Position numbers and translations under genes: made by a program. A stretch of 64,000 nucleotides of DNA from Symsagittifera roscoffensis (taxonomy: Eukaryota > Xenacoelomorpha > Acoela > Convolutidae): positions 44,453,430 through 44,517,429 of the forward strand of contig NC_087065.1 in the NCBI RefSeq assembly GCF_963678635.1, read 5' to 3'. The notes under the pieces are model-generated. The model did not search any database, was not told the DNA's origin, and saw only the letters and a program-made list of their open reading frames with translations. Positions 22,701 to 35,004 of the stretch are shown piece by piece; position 1 is the stretch's first letter, and the number at the start of each line of letters is the position of its first letter.

Positions 22701-24552
22701 TACTTATTGGCCCCAGTCAGTTTCACCAACTCTACACTGTAAACATCCAGATTGGCGGGTTTTATCCACCTTGCGTCTACGCTCTGCTCAGCAATAAGCG
22801 CTTAACAACCTGTACAAGTTCCTAATAGCACTTAAATGGCTTATCGGTGAAGTAACCCCGGAAAAATCAATGTTAGACTTCGAAGTTGCAAAGTTGAGTG
22901 CTTTTGCGTCTCATTACGAAGTTGACATCAAGGGATACTAATTTCACCTCACTCAGAGCATTATGCGGAAAAAATCCGTATTGAGCCTTAAAAAGACATA
23001 CAAAACAAACCGCGAGCTGGTCTTAGCGCTGAATATGTTTCCTACACTTAGTTTTGTGCCGGAGTCAAAAGTGGAAATCAGTTCGACCTAGTAATTGAGG
23101 AAATATGCACTGTGGCAACCAAACTTGATATTTCAAAAAACGTCCTCGAAAAATTAGACAAGCTCACGGCTTATTTCCAAAAAACGGGATTTGATTGGCC
23201 GAAGAACACTATTTCCTATTTCTTTATAAACTCAAATTCTTATCACAATGCTGAGTATGGTCTAGCCCGAACCACAAACGCAGATTTAGCGTAGCATCTA
23301 GGTGTAACCGCTTAGTTTCAAAGCAGCATCTTTCAATATATACGTTTCTTTGAAAAAATTCAACTGTATTCGTACAACCAAAAAATCAGTATTTTGAAGG
23401 TATCCAGCGGTATTATCATTCAGCGGTAGCAAAAACTACCGTGATCTCAAAAAAAAATTCAACAGATAACTATTTCATACAGAGACTCTAACGCATTGTC
23501 TTATATCCGTTCACTTGCCCATTTAACCTATTAACTCTTTTGTAAAGATGTGAGTTTTCTGGAAAATCAGGCATTTTTTGGCAAAATTAGTTTGGATTAA
23601 TTGGAAACCCTTTTCCAGTTCATTTGTAGTCTAAGCTGTTTTTAATGTTGAGTTTCAATTTGAAGGTCAAGTGATTAGCAAGGTCATTTATTTTCGAAAT
23701 TTGTGCTTCAAACTTTTTGCCGTTTCTTTGATTTTAACCGACGCTTTGTTTTTGCTTTGATCGTTTAAAAGCTTTATTTTCTGTTCTCAGATTCTTTGTT
23801 AATTTTTTATGGTATCTTATGTTGTGGCAATTTTAGAACGAGGTATCTTTCGGAACGGTATCTTATTGACTGAGATCTTCTTGTATGGGATCTTAAGGTG
23901 AGGGATCTTTTGTCATACAAACAAAAAGCTGACTTACTGAGAATCAGAAGAAGTTACTTAGTAGGTAATTAGAGAAAAAACAAGGTTTATCACACAGGTT
24001 TGAGTTCTCTGATTGTAGCCCTCATAGACATCTTGGTGTTTTAACATTCGGAGAAAACGGAATATTATGCTTTGGTTGTTTTTTTTTAATCAGCCGTTTT
24101 TAGCGATCGATATAAGCTTTTTTGACAAAATGATGGACATAGCGCTTTCAAAATTTGGCCATTTTTAGTTTATCACGACAAAGTTTGAAATAATACGACC
24201 ATTTGGGCCGCTGGCAATTTTTGCAAAACCGAACTGAATTTGGCACTCCTTCATTGTATGGACCCCTTGACAGGCAATTTAGGTCCAAATTGTGTTCTCG
24301 AGTTTTGATCGTAATGAGTCATGTGGTTATTCTTAGAACAAAAAAAATTATTTGAGGTGCTAGAAGTTTAAATTTTGTAACTAACTGTATGTTGATTGAT
24401 ACAAAAAGCAGCAATTATTTTCAGCCATGTTTGCGGTATTGACGTTTTTGTTAGCTGACAACGTGTAGAATTAGGGGATTCCTTCGCAAGCTGTCGCTTT
24501 GGCAGTGAATTCAGCGGGGCGACCAAGATTCACTAATTTGTACAATCCCGAA
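22698..24552. repeat. composite tandem repeat unit 2: MULE part and spacer
   Basis: Second copy of the MULE 3' half (to about 23915) plus spacer. The gypsy tail of unit 1 runs straight into the MULE core here at about 22697. The MULE right-hand inverted repeat is still visible at 23808-23915 (ggtatctt, gggatcttttgtc). Confidence 0.75.
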
Positions 24553-26872
24553 AGGGTTGATTTGGTGGCAACTATTCTGTTTTGCATTATGTTGCTTGCC
24601 CCGTTTGCGGCTGTCTTGTCTCATCTAATCGATACAATCGCAAGATTTTCCAATGATAAATTATTATAGATGATTTTATGTCCAATTACAGAAGGCTCTG
24701 AGTGGCCAGGATATAATCTAAATCAAGTCAAAAGGAAAGGGTCCGCTATTTATTGGCCAAATTGCCTAATTGCAATTAACTTCCAACTAACACTATTCAT
24801 TCTCTCTCTCTAGAGAATTTGTGATGAGTACTAACTATCTACTAGTCTCTTACTCCGAGAACCAATTACTTGACTAACTAGCAAAAAATTTTCTCTCTAA
24901 CTAACGGAGAACCAACTATACTCTCTCCCAGTATCAATTGCTCTCTTCTCTGACTGAGAACCAACTACTTTCAATTGTAGTTAATAACTGTTCTCTACTC
25001 TGACGAGAACCAACTACTCTTAGTAGTAGATAACACTGTTTTGACTCTTACAAGCTCTCTGGTACCCTCCAATTCCCTATCTTTCTTTACACTTAGTTTT
25101 AATTATGTCACGCCCTTCCCAATCAGTCCTGACATCCGCTTAAATCATCCGTCCGCTCATGCTTAAAATTTTATCACTCCCCCTTTCAATTCTGCCACGT
25201 GCCAAGTTCGCTTTCTTCTATCAATCTTTTCACGCGTATTAGATACCCGGTATGCGGTAGGTGTCACAATTTGACCAAGCAAACAAATGTCATACGATTC
25301 TAATCAGCAAATTCCTGACCTCAGTGACTTCAGCCCTCAAGTTCAACTCAAACTCCAAAGCATGCTATGTTTACTCAGTGACCCTTCCAAGGTCTTTATT
25401 TTAATTATCCCGTTAACGTTCCGCCTCTCAAGGGTAGGAAGAGGCCCTTTTCATGGGTACCTAATTATTTTCAGGCATCTAAATTTTCTATCTGTACTCT
25501 ATTCCAATACCGACCTTCTAGCTATCAGGGTAAGGTAGTTCATCTATTGAAGGTCAAATTAAACCAAAAAGTCACCTCCGGAGAGCCAAATGAATTCCCC
25601 GTCTGTTCATAATATTTAGAATACCTAATTCTCTTGCTACGGTCCTATTACTATCAATTTCCTCTGGGACTACTTTTCTTTGGTCTAGTTGACTTTCTAT
25701 TAATAGATCACTCTCCAAACTAAACTGAACCCAATGTTTACCAAGTCCACGTTGAATTAACTCTACTACTCCAAGGTTGCAATGTAAAAGATATATCCCT
25801 TTCAGCTTCTGCTCTACCTCCCAATATATGAGTTTTGCCCCCAATTTTTAGCAAGGTGACCCATTCTCCTTTCCAGGTGTTGGGCTTGGGAATACGCCAA
25901 TTTCCGGTGTTAATCTTGTGGTTTTCTATGCAATTTTGGGATCAAAACGCTTAAAGGTCAATTTGAGGTCTCCCAGGGATCAACCGAGGTCAAGCTTCTA
26001 TGTTTGGGTTCAGAATATCACGGGGATCCTAACTCATGGGAATCTTAACTACCAAGTTCCATTCATTTCCATTAATACTTCACTAGTTCTACCATTTCTA
26101 ACGTCCATAATCAATTTTTCCGCAAAAGGGCTATTATCACCGGAAGCAGTCGCCGGAGCGTTTTCACTCACAAGAGGTCTTTTTTCGGGGTTCGTATCTG
26201 ATCTCCCTTGCCCCGATAAAATCTTTATGCAACCGTTCATCATTTCGCCTAAAAAACCTGTTTCCGGTCTAAGGGGTTGTTTTTCCAAGTGCTAACAGCT
26301 TCAGTTCAAACAGTCGGATTTGGTTCAAATTATAATACAAGATGTATCTTGCCACTATCTACTATCCCTCCAAGTTTTAGCTCTCTGTGATCATTGGAGG
26401 CCGAGAAACGACTTCCGGAATTTAGGCGTGGGTTTGTTCAGTTAGGGCATAAAACCGGAATCAGGGGTGCTAGGGGTCTGGGATTCTAAAAATAAGCTTC
26501 CCTTACCTAGGCCTACAACATACTAGGGTTTAAGCCCAACACCGACGCTAGTTTCTGAGTTCTGATAGGGCCATTTACACTTCCGGTGACCGTTATCACT
26601 TGCCCCCCAAGGGCCTGAGGGGTCCCGTCTCTAGTATCGCTCCTCTGAATTTCATAAAATTAGCTTTTTTAGTTCCGATTTTTTTTTGGGGGGGGGGGGG
26701 GGTGTTCGCCGATTTTGTCAATTTTTTTTTCTGGAATAGGAGGGACGATATCTTCGGAGAATGAACTATTTCGGCTCTACCCTTTTGTTTGCTCTACTAC
26801 TTAACTTAATGACGAATCAATCTTATGCTCAGTTACTATAGCATGTAATACAATAGAATCACCAATTCTACA
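24553..26872 (-). repeat. Ty3/gypsy LTR, unit 2 (about 2.3 kb); likely 3' LTR of the main element
   Basis: On the minus strand it begins TGTAGAATTGG at 26872, directly after the purine tract GAAGGGAAGAC. It matches the copy at 32724-34977 along its length, including a G-run near 26690 and the 49-bp spaced 'gagaacca' repeats. With the right-hand copy it brackets gag-pr-int, so it is the natural 3' LTR. Confidence 0.75.
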
Positions 26873-28066
26873 GTCTTCCCTTCTAGTCTAATATTCTCCC
26901 GAATATTGCGAAGGACAAAGTTTTAACTTACTGTTTTTCTACCAAACTAGGTTAAACCTATCTAATGCCTCATCTTATCATAACCTTTCCTATTTTCCGA
27001 GTTACCTTTCCTTAAACAAAATCGCGGACCCTTCAGTCAGTCCCATTATGAACAATCAGATTCGACTAGTAAGTACCAGTTGTTCTAGAAATCCTAACTA
27101 GGGGACTTGACTGCTAATAAATTTACTCCATGCAGTGCAACCCAACCTCTTTTCTTAAAGCAGCTAATGTTCAACAGTAACGCAATAGGCTGAGGTGGGA
27201 TCGCAATTAGATATTAAACAAGCACCAATGAGCTCGGTGACAAAGTTTCCAATAAACTAGTTTTAACTCACAAATTCGTCTATCCCAAACCTAACTGGAG
27301 GCCTTCTTACTCGAACTGGACCACCCACATCTGTCGTTCCACTTTTCATCACTGGTTTAACCACCTCCGGCTCACCCGGAGGTCTACCTTCAGCTTCGCT
27401 GGGGAGATTCGCGGGCTGTTCTTCCCTTCTGGTTTCAATCTCCGTTGCGTCGTATGTCTCCACCGAGTCGCTCGGTCGTCGCACGCCTCGAATAAGCCCA
27501 GGAGGACAAACTAGTGTCTCCACCACTACTCGATTTTTTCGCGGCATTTTCTCCAAAATTTATAGTCCTGGGCTTGGATCATGGTTGAATCCCTCCCTGT
27601 TGTTTGCCCGAAATGCCTCATCTTCAACGTGCAACTCAGGATCATCAAAAAACTAGCTTACCGGTAGGGTGTCGGTCGCTTCCTTGCAGTGGTTTCTTCT
27701 GGTCGCACTGTATCCTCAGCTTAGCGTTTCAACATGTCAACGTGCAGAAACTTCACCTTACTCGGATTGGACACCTTTGACAACTTGTACCTGACTTCGG
27801 ACAGCCTGGCCATCACAACATATGGTCCTTACCGTAGGTCAAAAGACTTCTCTGACTTAATTGTCTCTTGTGACCACACCCAGACGTTGTCACCACTTGC
27901 ATAGGGTTCCCTGTGAGTTTTCCTCCAGTAATAGCTCTGTTGTCGACGCCGGTCTGTCCCGAGTATTTCTCTGGCGCTGCTGTGTGCGTCTCGAAACTGT
28001 TCATATAGCCATTCGGCAAAACCATCTTTCATCATCACTGCCCCAGTCACGGTTGTCATTAGCCCC
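26379..28066 (-). repeat. 1.69-kb tandem duplication, copy 1
   Basis: Sequence from 26379 (in the LTR) to 28066 (in pol tail) is repeated at 28067-29754. The copies appear identical apart from about 2 bp in a T/G homopolymer run near 26680. The junction 'ccccag|ctctctg' shows only 2 bp of shared sequence. This is either a very recent duplication or an assembly duplication. Confidence 0.9.
27263..28059 (-). pseudogene. Ty3/gypsy pol C-terminal tail, unit 2
   Basis: Frames at 28059-27829 (E-W-L-Y-E-Q-F-R-D-A-H and G-D-N-V-W-V-W) and 27556-27263 (tail ending V-R-F-G-I-D-E-F-V-S) carry the same segments as unit 1, here with an intact final stretch. The piece between them contains the L-H-V-D-M-L-K region out of frame. 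Confidence 0.7.
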
Positions 28067-29754
28067 AGCTCTCTGTGATCATTGGAGGCCGAGAAACGAC
28101 TTCCGGAATTTAGGCGTGGGTTTGTTCAGTTAGGGCATAAAACCGGAATCAGGGGTGCTAGGGGTCTGGGATTCTAAAAATAAGCTTCCCTTACCTAGGC
28201 CTACAACATACTAGGGTTTAAGCCCAACACCGACGCTAGTTTCTGAGTTCTGATAGGGCCATTTACACTTCCGGTGACCGTTATCACTTGCCCCCCAAGG
28301 GCCTGAGGGGTCCCGTCTCTAGTATCGCTCCTCTGAATTTCATAAAATTAGCTTTTTTAGTTCCGATTTTTTTTGGGGGGGGGGGGGGGTGTTCGCCGAT
28401 TTTGTCAATTTTTTTTCTGGAATAGGAGGGACGATATCTTCGGAGAATGAACTATTTCGGCTCTACCCTTTTGTTTGCTCTACTACTTAACTTAATGACG
28501 AATCAATCTTATGCTCAGTTACTATAGCATGTAATACAATAGAATCACCAATTCTACAGTCTTCCCTTCTAGTCTAATATTCTCCCGAATATTGCGAAGG
28601 ACAAAGTTTTAACTTACTGTTTTTCTACCAAACTAGGTTAAACCTATCTAATGCCTCATCTTATCATAACCTTTCCTATTTTCCGAGTTACCTTTCCTTA
28701 AACAAAATCGCGGACCCTTCAGTCAGTCCCATTATGAACAATCAGATTCGACTAGTAAGTACCAGTTGTTCTAGAAATCCTAACTAGGGGACTTGACTGC
28801 TAATAAATTTACTCCATGCAGTGCAACCCAACCTCTTTTCTTAAAGCAGCTAATGTTCAACAGTAACGCAATAGGCTGAGGTGGGATCGCAATTAGATAT
28901 TAAACAAGCACCAATGAGCTCGGTGACAAAGTTTCCAATAAACTAGTTTTAACTCACAAATTCGTCTATCCCAAACCTAACTGGAGGCCTTCTTACTCGA
29001 ACTGGACCACCCACATCTGTCGTTCCACTTTTCATCACTGGTTTAACCACCTCCGGCTCACCCGGAGGTCTACCTTCAGCTTCGCTGGGGAGATTCGCGG
29101 GCTGTTCTTCCCTTCTGGTTTCAATCTCCGTTGCGTCGTATGTCTCCACCGAGTCGCTCGGTCGTCGCACGCCTCGAATAAGCCCAGGAGGACAAACTAG
29201 TGTCTCCACCACTACTCGATTTTTTCGCGGCATTTTCTCCAAAATTTATAGTCCTGGGCTTGGATCATGGTTGAATCCCTCCCTGTTGTTTGCCCGAAAT
29301 GCCTCATCTTCAACGTGCAACTCAGGATCATCAAAAAACTAGCTTACCGGTAGGGTGTCGGTCGCTTCCTTGCAGTGGTTTCTTCTGGTCGCACTGTATC
29401 CTCAGCTTAGCGTTTCAACATGTCAACGTGCAGAAACTTCACCTTACTCGGATTGGACACCTTTGACAACTTGTACCTGACTTCGGACAGCCTGGCCATC
29501 ACAACATATGGTCCTTACCGTAGGTCAAAAGACTTCTCTGACTTAATTGTCTCTTGTGACCACACCCAGACGTTGTCACCACTTGCATAGGGTTCCCTGT
29601 GAGTTTTCCTCCAGTAATAGCTCTGTTGTCGACGCCGGTCTGTCCCGAGTATTTCTCTGGCGCTGCTGTGTGCGTCTCGAAACTGTTCATATAGCCATTC
29701 GGCAAAACCATCTTTCATCATCACTGCCCCAGTCACGGTTGTCATTAGCCCCAG
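28067..29754 (-). repeat. 1.69-kb tandem duplication, copy 2 (partial LTR plus gypsy tail)
   Basis: Contains an LTR fragment (28067-28558) and a second full copy of the pol tail (frames 29745-29515 and 29242-28949, same proteins as in copy 1). It directly adjoins the rest of the gypsy integrase to the right, so it probably represents the original position of the tail. Confidence 0.9.
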
Positions 29755-29855
29755 TCAGTTTCACCAGCTCTACACTGTAAACATCCAGATTGGCGGGTTT
29801 TATCTACCTTGCGTCTACGCTCTGCTCAGCAATAAGCGCTTAACAACCTGTTATC
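29755..29855. mobile_element. MULE-core fragment embedded in gypsy integrase
   Basis: About 105 bp here match the MULE core at 17563-17670 (F-H-Q-L-Y and Y-A-L-L-S-N-K on the + strand) but sit between two parts of gypsy integrase on the minus strand. On the minus strand it reads nearly open. It was probably placed here by recombination between the tandem units. Confidence 0.6.
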
Positions 29856-30127
29856 CGATTAATCGTCGTGTTGTACATAGAATTCAAGTACAGCACCGCC
29901 GTGTCCCACTTCTTTGGGTTCTCTGCACGAAATTTCAAATTAACATCGGCCATTTTTGCGTTGTGTCTATCCGTCTGTCCATTACCTTTCGGTTTATAGT
30001 AAGAAGTTTGAATTTTGTCAATACCCAAAAGTCGACACATCTCCTGGATCAGTTTGCCTCCAAAACTCTTCCCTTGATCTGTATATGGCCCATTGGGAGC
30101 TCCAAACGTCAGTACTCGATTCTCCAC
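29840..30127 (-). pseudogene. Ty3/gypsy integrase core fragment
   Basis: The 95-aa frame shows the second half of the DDE core: F-G-A-P-N-G, the second aspartate in T-D-Q-G-K-S-F, and Y-K-P-K-G-N-G-Q-T-D-R-H-N, where the usual catalytic E (G-x-x-E-R) is replaced by D. The first catalytic region lies out of frame at about 30130-30260. Stops and a frameshift flank it. Confidence 0.75.
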
Positions 30128-30399
30128 TACCTCTCAAGCCACGTCTGCATGATCCGCTGTCACCAGTGGAACTGCAATTGCATACATCGTGAATAGATCC
30201 GTCATTACCAGCACATGCTTCGCTCCATTGTCAGTGGTCCCAAGATATCTACTGCCATAGCGCCGAATCTGATCCCAGGATCAAAAGGAACCAGGGCCTG
30301 TGCCCTCTTCGTCTTCATTGTCACCTGGACTGCTCTGCTTAAGCACCCCTAGACTTTTCTTTCAATATCCGTTCTCATCGTCCGCCACCAAAATCTTCG

Positions 30400-30969
30400 T
30401 CATAATCTTGCCAGCATCTTCTCGGCTGCAAGCTGTCCTCCGCCGGTCTCCATAAAATCGAACTGCCTCAGAGTTTCCCTCCGTCCCGCCACCGGAACTA
30501 TTGTCAGAAATGTTGGCCTGGAGCCATTTCGTTGAAACCACTTCTTGTAGAGTATTCCATCTTTTAAGCTCAACTCATCCCATTTTGACCAGTAGGCCAG
30601 TGTTTCAGGTCCATACTGTATGGCCTGCTCCTTCGGGATAATGTTCATTCCACGTGACGGCATATCAATCGTCTCGTCGCCTAGTCCCGCCCAGTAGAAT
30701 ACTTGAGCGATCGATTCATCTTCTTCCTGCACCTTCGCAACTCCACCTGGCGTTCGTTTCCATCGAATCGACTCGCAGTCGTTGTCTCCATTCGTTGCTG
30801 TCTCGTTCACACTTGCAACTGTTTCCGGTATACACATAGGTCTGCACCTTCGCAGTTCCTCATCTTTAGGAGATCGCTTTAGGACAAACCCCGATTTCGT
30901 CACGGGCCATGTTTTCGCAAGTTGCTCTCGCTGAGTGTTCGTCGTATCTAGGTGGCAATCCTCCATCAT
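30400..30969 (-). pseudogene. Ty3/gypsy RNase H end and integrase N-terminus
   Basis: The 189-aa frame has A-G-L-G-D-E-T-I-D-M-P-S-R and Y-W-S-K-W-D-E-L-S-L-K-D-G-I-L-Y-K-K-W, the segment joining RNase H to integrase in gypsy pol. Its upstream part overlaps the protease frame in another phase at 30866-30969. The whole fingers-palm part of reverse transcriptase is absent between the two, so a large internal deletion has occurred. Confidence 0.7.
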
Positions 30970-31855
30970 CAGATAGGTTTTTATCGAATTGCTCGACGGC
31001 AGCTGCTATCTTCGCTATCAACTGCCTCCTCTTCTCGTTACTCGAATCACCTTCTCCTTCACTCTTTCCTCCTGGATCATGGGGAGTAGACAGCATCCGC
31101 TTCGTGGTTGCAATGGGTGGCACATAACGTATAGGAACTTTTAAACCCTCTGTTGTTCCTGTCCGCAGGAAAAGTTCATCGTGGCTGAACGCCAATGCGC
31201 ACCAATTTTCCTTCAGCGATCGAAGTCCGAAAACCATCTCGGCTTTCAATTTTGGAACAACAAGCATTTCAAGATCTTTGTCAACGGTCTCCAGTTTCAG
31301 ACGGGTGCTGATACATCCATCCACCTTCCTTTCCTGTCCATATTTTGTCTCTAGTATGCCCCGATATGGCTCAATCTCAGACGAATTTAAGAGATCTGGA
31401 GCTACATCTGACCGAATGAGGTCAGTCGTGGCCCTCGTATCTAGTAAGGCCTCAAATTGGGTTCTCCATAGACAAGCATCTACGACTACTCCACGGTGTC
31501 CGTAGAATTCGTGAAAGATTCCCACTCGTTCGAAACGTGGTTGAAGTTGTTCTCTAGTTTTTCTCTCGGTAGCGACCTCTATGCCCCGATGTCTTCGTTC
31601 CAAAATCGACAGAACTGGTTCCTGTTCCCATAGTGAATTACTGTCTACAACTGCAGCTCGGTTCGGCCACTGGCTCTGGCTCCCTCTACACGAACCGTAC
31701 GTCAGTTGGTCTCGCTTCGATGCTTGTTGTCTCTGTAAGTCGGCCGGTACAAAGCCTATTTTTAACTCGCTCCTGACCCTGGGACTCCCCAGGCCTTTAA
31801 AGGAACCGAAGCCTTTCTCGGAAACTCCTTCGAAAAGTGACCCATCTGAGCGCAT
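30866..31855 (-). pseudogene. Ty3/gypsy protease and gag-pol linker
   Basis: 329-aa frame. About residues 115-235 form a retropepsin-like domain with the active-site region L-L-D-T-R-A-T, in which the invariant glycine of D-T-G is arginine, and a second strand with V-F-G-L-R-S-L. The first 100 residues are out of frame relative to the gag zinc knuckle: in the neighbouring frame near 31830-31880 a knuckle is readable with two of its three cysteines changed to phenylalanine. Inactive by these changes. Confidence 0.65.
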
Positions 31856-32176
31856 GCATAAAAGTTGCCACGGGGTACCTGGCTCTTCGCCCCAAAGCGT
31901 CCGACTCCACTGTTCTGTTAAGTCCGACTATCCTCGCCGGGGTAAGGGTCAAAGAGCTGCCCGGATTGTTGGGTTTGATCAGGGCGGGGTAGAATCTCCG
32001 GATGGGGGGCAGGAATTATAGAATTGACAAGCAAGCAGCCTCTTTCTGTTCCTGGTCCGTGACATCTTGTTGACTAGCTTCAGGGCCTGAGCCTGAGCAA
32101 CAGCTTGAGCGAGGCTCCCCAAATCTTCCCGCAAGAGCTGGTCTTGGAGCTCCACATCAAACAGCCCGTCGATGAA

Positions 32177-32674
32177 CTACTCACGGTTCATGTCATCTCT
32201 AGCCTGAGCCCCGATGTTTGCATTAGCAACATCCCCAAGGGACCGGACTCGTCTGGAGAACTCCCTTAGACTCTCTTTTTCGCCTTGCATTAAACTCTTA
32301 AACTCCGCTCGGGCGCCTGCGTGCGTCTGAAACGGCATCATCCTGTGATCAAGCTGGCCGAGCATCTTAGCCAACGTTGGCTCGTCGTAGCCCTCGATCT
32401 CTTCTCGAAATTGGGCAGGCATGCTTGTAATTTTGTCCAAAGCCCAGCTCGTCAAACAGGTTGGTAGGACCATCCTGGCCTGGTCATCCGCCAAGCGGTT
32501 GGCGTCTGCGACCCAAGCGAAGTGCTTCCTCCAGTCTGCCCAGTTCAGATAGCTACTGGAAGGAAAACGATCCGGCCGTATTGTCCCGAATCCAAATACG
32601 CCTTGCTGCCTGTCCAGCGCGTTCGTTGCTGCAACTACCGCTCCAGCAATCAGCCGCCTGTCCTGCTCTTCCAT
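32177..32674 (-). pseudogene. Ty3/gypsy gag, interrupted by a stop
   Basis: 165-aa frame from ATG 32674. It has the helical gag capsid pattern: W-A-D-W-R-K-H-F, A-L-D-K-I-T-S and L-R-E-F-S-R-R-V-R-S-L. It stops at TAG 32179-32177. The same frame continues past the stop with F-I-D-G-L and L-V-N-K to about 32030, which shows that the stop is a later nonsense change. Gag of this type packages the element RNA. Confidence 0.75.
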
Positions 32675-32723
32675 GTCGTATTATACCCGAGTCGTCAATT
32701 CGGCAACACGTCAATTCGGCAAA

Positions 32724-34977
32724 GGGTTGATATGGTGGCAACTATTCTGTATTGTATTATGCTGCTTTCCCCGCTTGCGGCTGTCTTGTCTCATCTACTC
32801 GATACAATCTTAAAAATTTCCGATGATAAATTAAATTGGATGATTATATGTCCAATTACAGAAGGCTCTGAGTGGCCAGGATATAATTCAAAAGGAAAGG
32901 GTCCGCGATTTATCGACCAAAATGACTAATTGCAATTAGCTTCCAACTAACTCCACTCACACTAACTAATCTCTCTCCCTAGAGAATCTCTGATGAGAAC
33001 TAACTATCTACTGGACTCCTACTCCGAGAACCAATTACCTGACCAACCAGTAATATTTTTTTTCTCTAACTAACGGAGAACCAACTATAATCTCTCTCTC
33101 AGTATCAATTGCTCTCTTCTCTGACTGAGAACCAACTACTCATAAAAGTAGATAACACTGTTCTGACTCTTACAAGCTCTCCGACACCCTCCAATTTCTT
33201 ATCTTTCTTTAGTTAAGTCACGCCATTCCCGATTAGTCCTGACATCCGCTTAAATCACCCGTCCGCTCTTGTTTAATATTTTATCACTCCCCCTGTCAAC
33301 TCTGCCCCGTGCCAAGTTCGCTTTCCTTTATCAATCTTTTTACGCGTATTAGATACCCATTATGCGGTAGTTGTCACAATTTGACCAAGCAAACAAATGT
33401 TTTACGATTCTAATCAGCAAATTCCTGACCTCAGTGACTTCAGCCCTCGAGTTCAACTCAAACTCCAAAGCATGCTACGTTTACTCAGTGAACCTCCCAA
33501 TGACTTTATTTTAATTATCCCGTTAACGTTCCGACCTCCCAAGGGTAGGGGGAGGTCCTTTTCATGGGTAGCTAATTAATTTCAGGCATCTAATATTTCT
33601 ATCTGTACTCTATTCCAATCCCGACCTTCTAGCTATCAGGGTAAGGTAGTTCATCCATTAGGGGTCAAATTAAACCAAAAAGTCACATCCGGAGAGCCAA
33701 ATAAATTCCCCGTCTGTTCATACTATTTAGGAGACCTAATTCTCATGCTACGGTCCTATTACTATCGATTTCTTCTGGGACCACTTTTCTTTGGTCTAGT
33801 TGACTTGCTATTAATAGATCACTCACAATGCTAAACTGAACCCAATGTTCTACTACTCTAAGGTTGCAATGTAAAAGATATATATCAATCAGCTTATGCT
33901 CTACCTCCCAATATATGAGTTTTGCTCCCAACTTTTAGCGAGGTGAACCATTCTCATTTCAAGGTGTTGGGCTGGGGAATACGTCACATTCTGGTGTTAA
34001 TCTTGGGGTTTTTCATGCAATTTTGGGATCAAAACGCCCAAACGCCAATTTGAGGTCTCCCAGGGAGCAACCGGGGTCAAACTTCCATATTTGGGTTCAG
34101 AATCTCATGGGAATCCTAACTCATGGGGATCCTAACTAGGGGATCCTAACCGAGTTCCATTCATATCCCGTTAATACTTATAGCATTTCTAAGGTTTATC
34201 ACTTTTTCCGCAAAAGGGCTATTAACACCGGAAGCAGTCGCTGGAGGGTTTTCACTCACAAGAAGTTTTTTTTTGGGGTTCGTATCTTATTCCATTGCCG
34301 CATTAAAATCATTATGCCACCGTTCATCATTTCGCCTAAATTGCCTAGTTCCGGTCTAAGGGTTGTTTTTCCAAGTGCTAACAGCTTCCGGTCCAACCGC
34401 CGGATTTGGTTCAAATAATTATACAAGTTGTATCTTGCCACTACCTAACATCCCTCCAAGTTTCAGCTCTCTGTGATCATTGGAGGCCGAGAAACGACTT
34501 CCGGAAGTTAGGGGTGGATTTGTTTACTTAGGGCATAAAACAGGAAGTAGGTGTCCTAGGGGTCTGGGATTCTAAACTTAAGCTTCCCTTAATTAGGCCT
34601 ACAACTTACTAGAGTTTGAACCCACAACCGCCGCTAATTTCCGAGTTCTGATAGGGCTATTTACACTTCCGGGGACCGTTATCACTTGCCCCCCAAGGGT
34701 CTGAGGGGTCCCTTTTTTTGTATGCCCGGGTCAAATCATCTCTAGTTTCGCTCTTCTGAATTTCATAACATTAGCTTTCTTAGTTCCGATTTGGGGGGGG
34801 GGGGGGGGTCGCCAATATTGTCAAATCTTATTTTCTGGAATAGGAGGGACAATATCTTCGAAGTATGAACTATTTCGAGCTCTACCCTTTGTTTGCTCTA
34901 CTACTTAACTTAATGACGAATCAATATTACGCTCAGGCTACAATAGCATGCAATAAAATAGAATCATCAATTCTACA
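32724..34977 (-). repeat. Ty3/gypsy LTR, 5' copy of the main element (about 2.25 kb)
   Basis: It matches the LTR at 24553-26872. On the minus strand it starts TGTAGAATTG at 34977. The gag start lies about 50 bp beyond its other end. Between LTR and gag 'caattcggcaa' occurs twice; no primer-binding site could be assigned. 'gagaacca' repeats are at 33026, 33076 and 33127. Confidence 0.75.
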
Positions 34978-35004
34978 CAACGATCACAATTCTACACAAC
35001 TTCC

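Noticed and set aside
27861-30196. Plus-strand frames of 77-90 aa across the gypsy tail and integrase
   Set aside because: They are shadows of the minus-strand gypsy pol, which shows family motifs.
31581-32021. 146-aa plus-strand ORF over gypsy gag-protease linker
   Set aside because: It is antisense to the gag-protease region and has no independent support.
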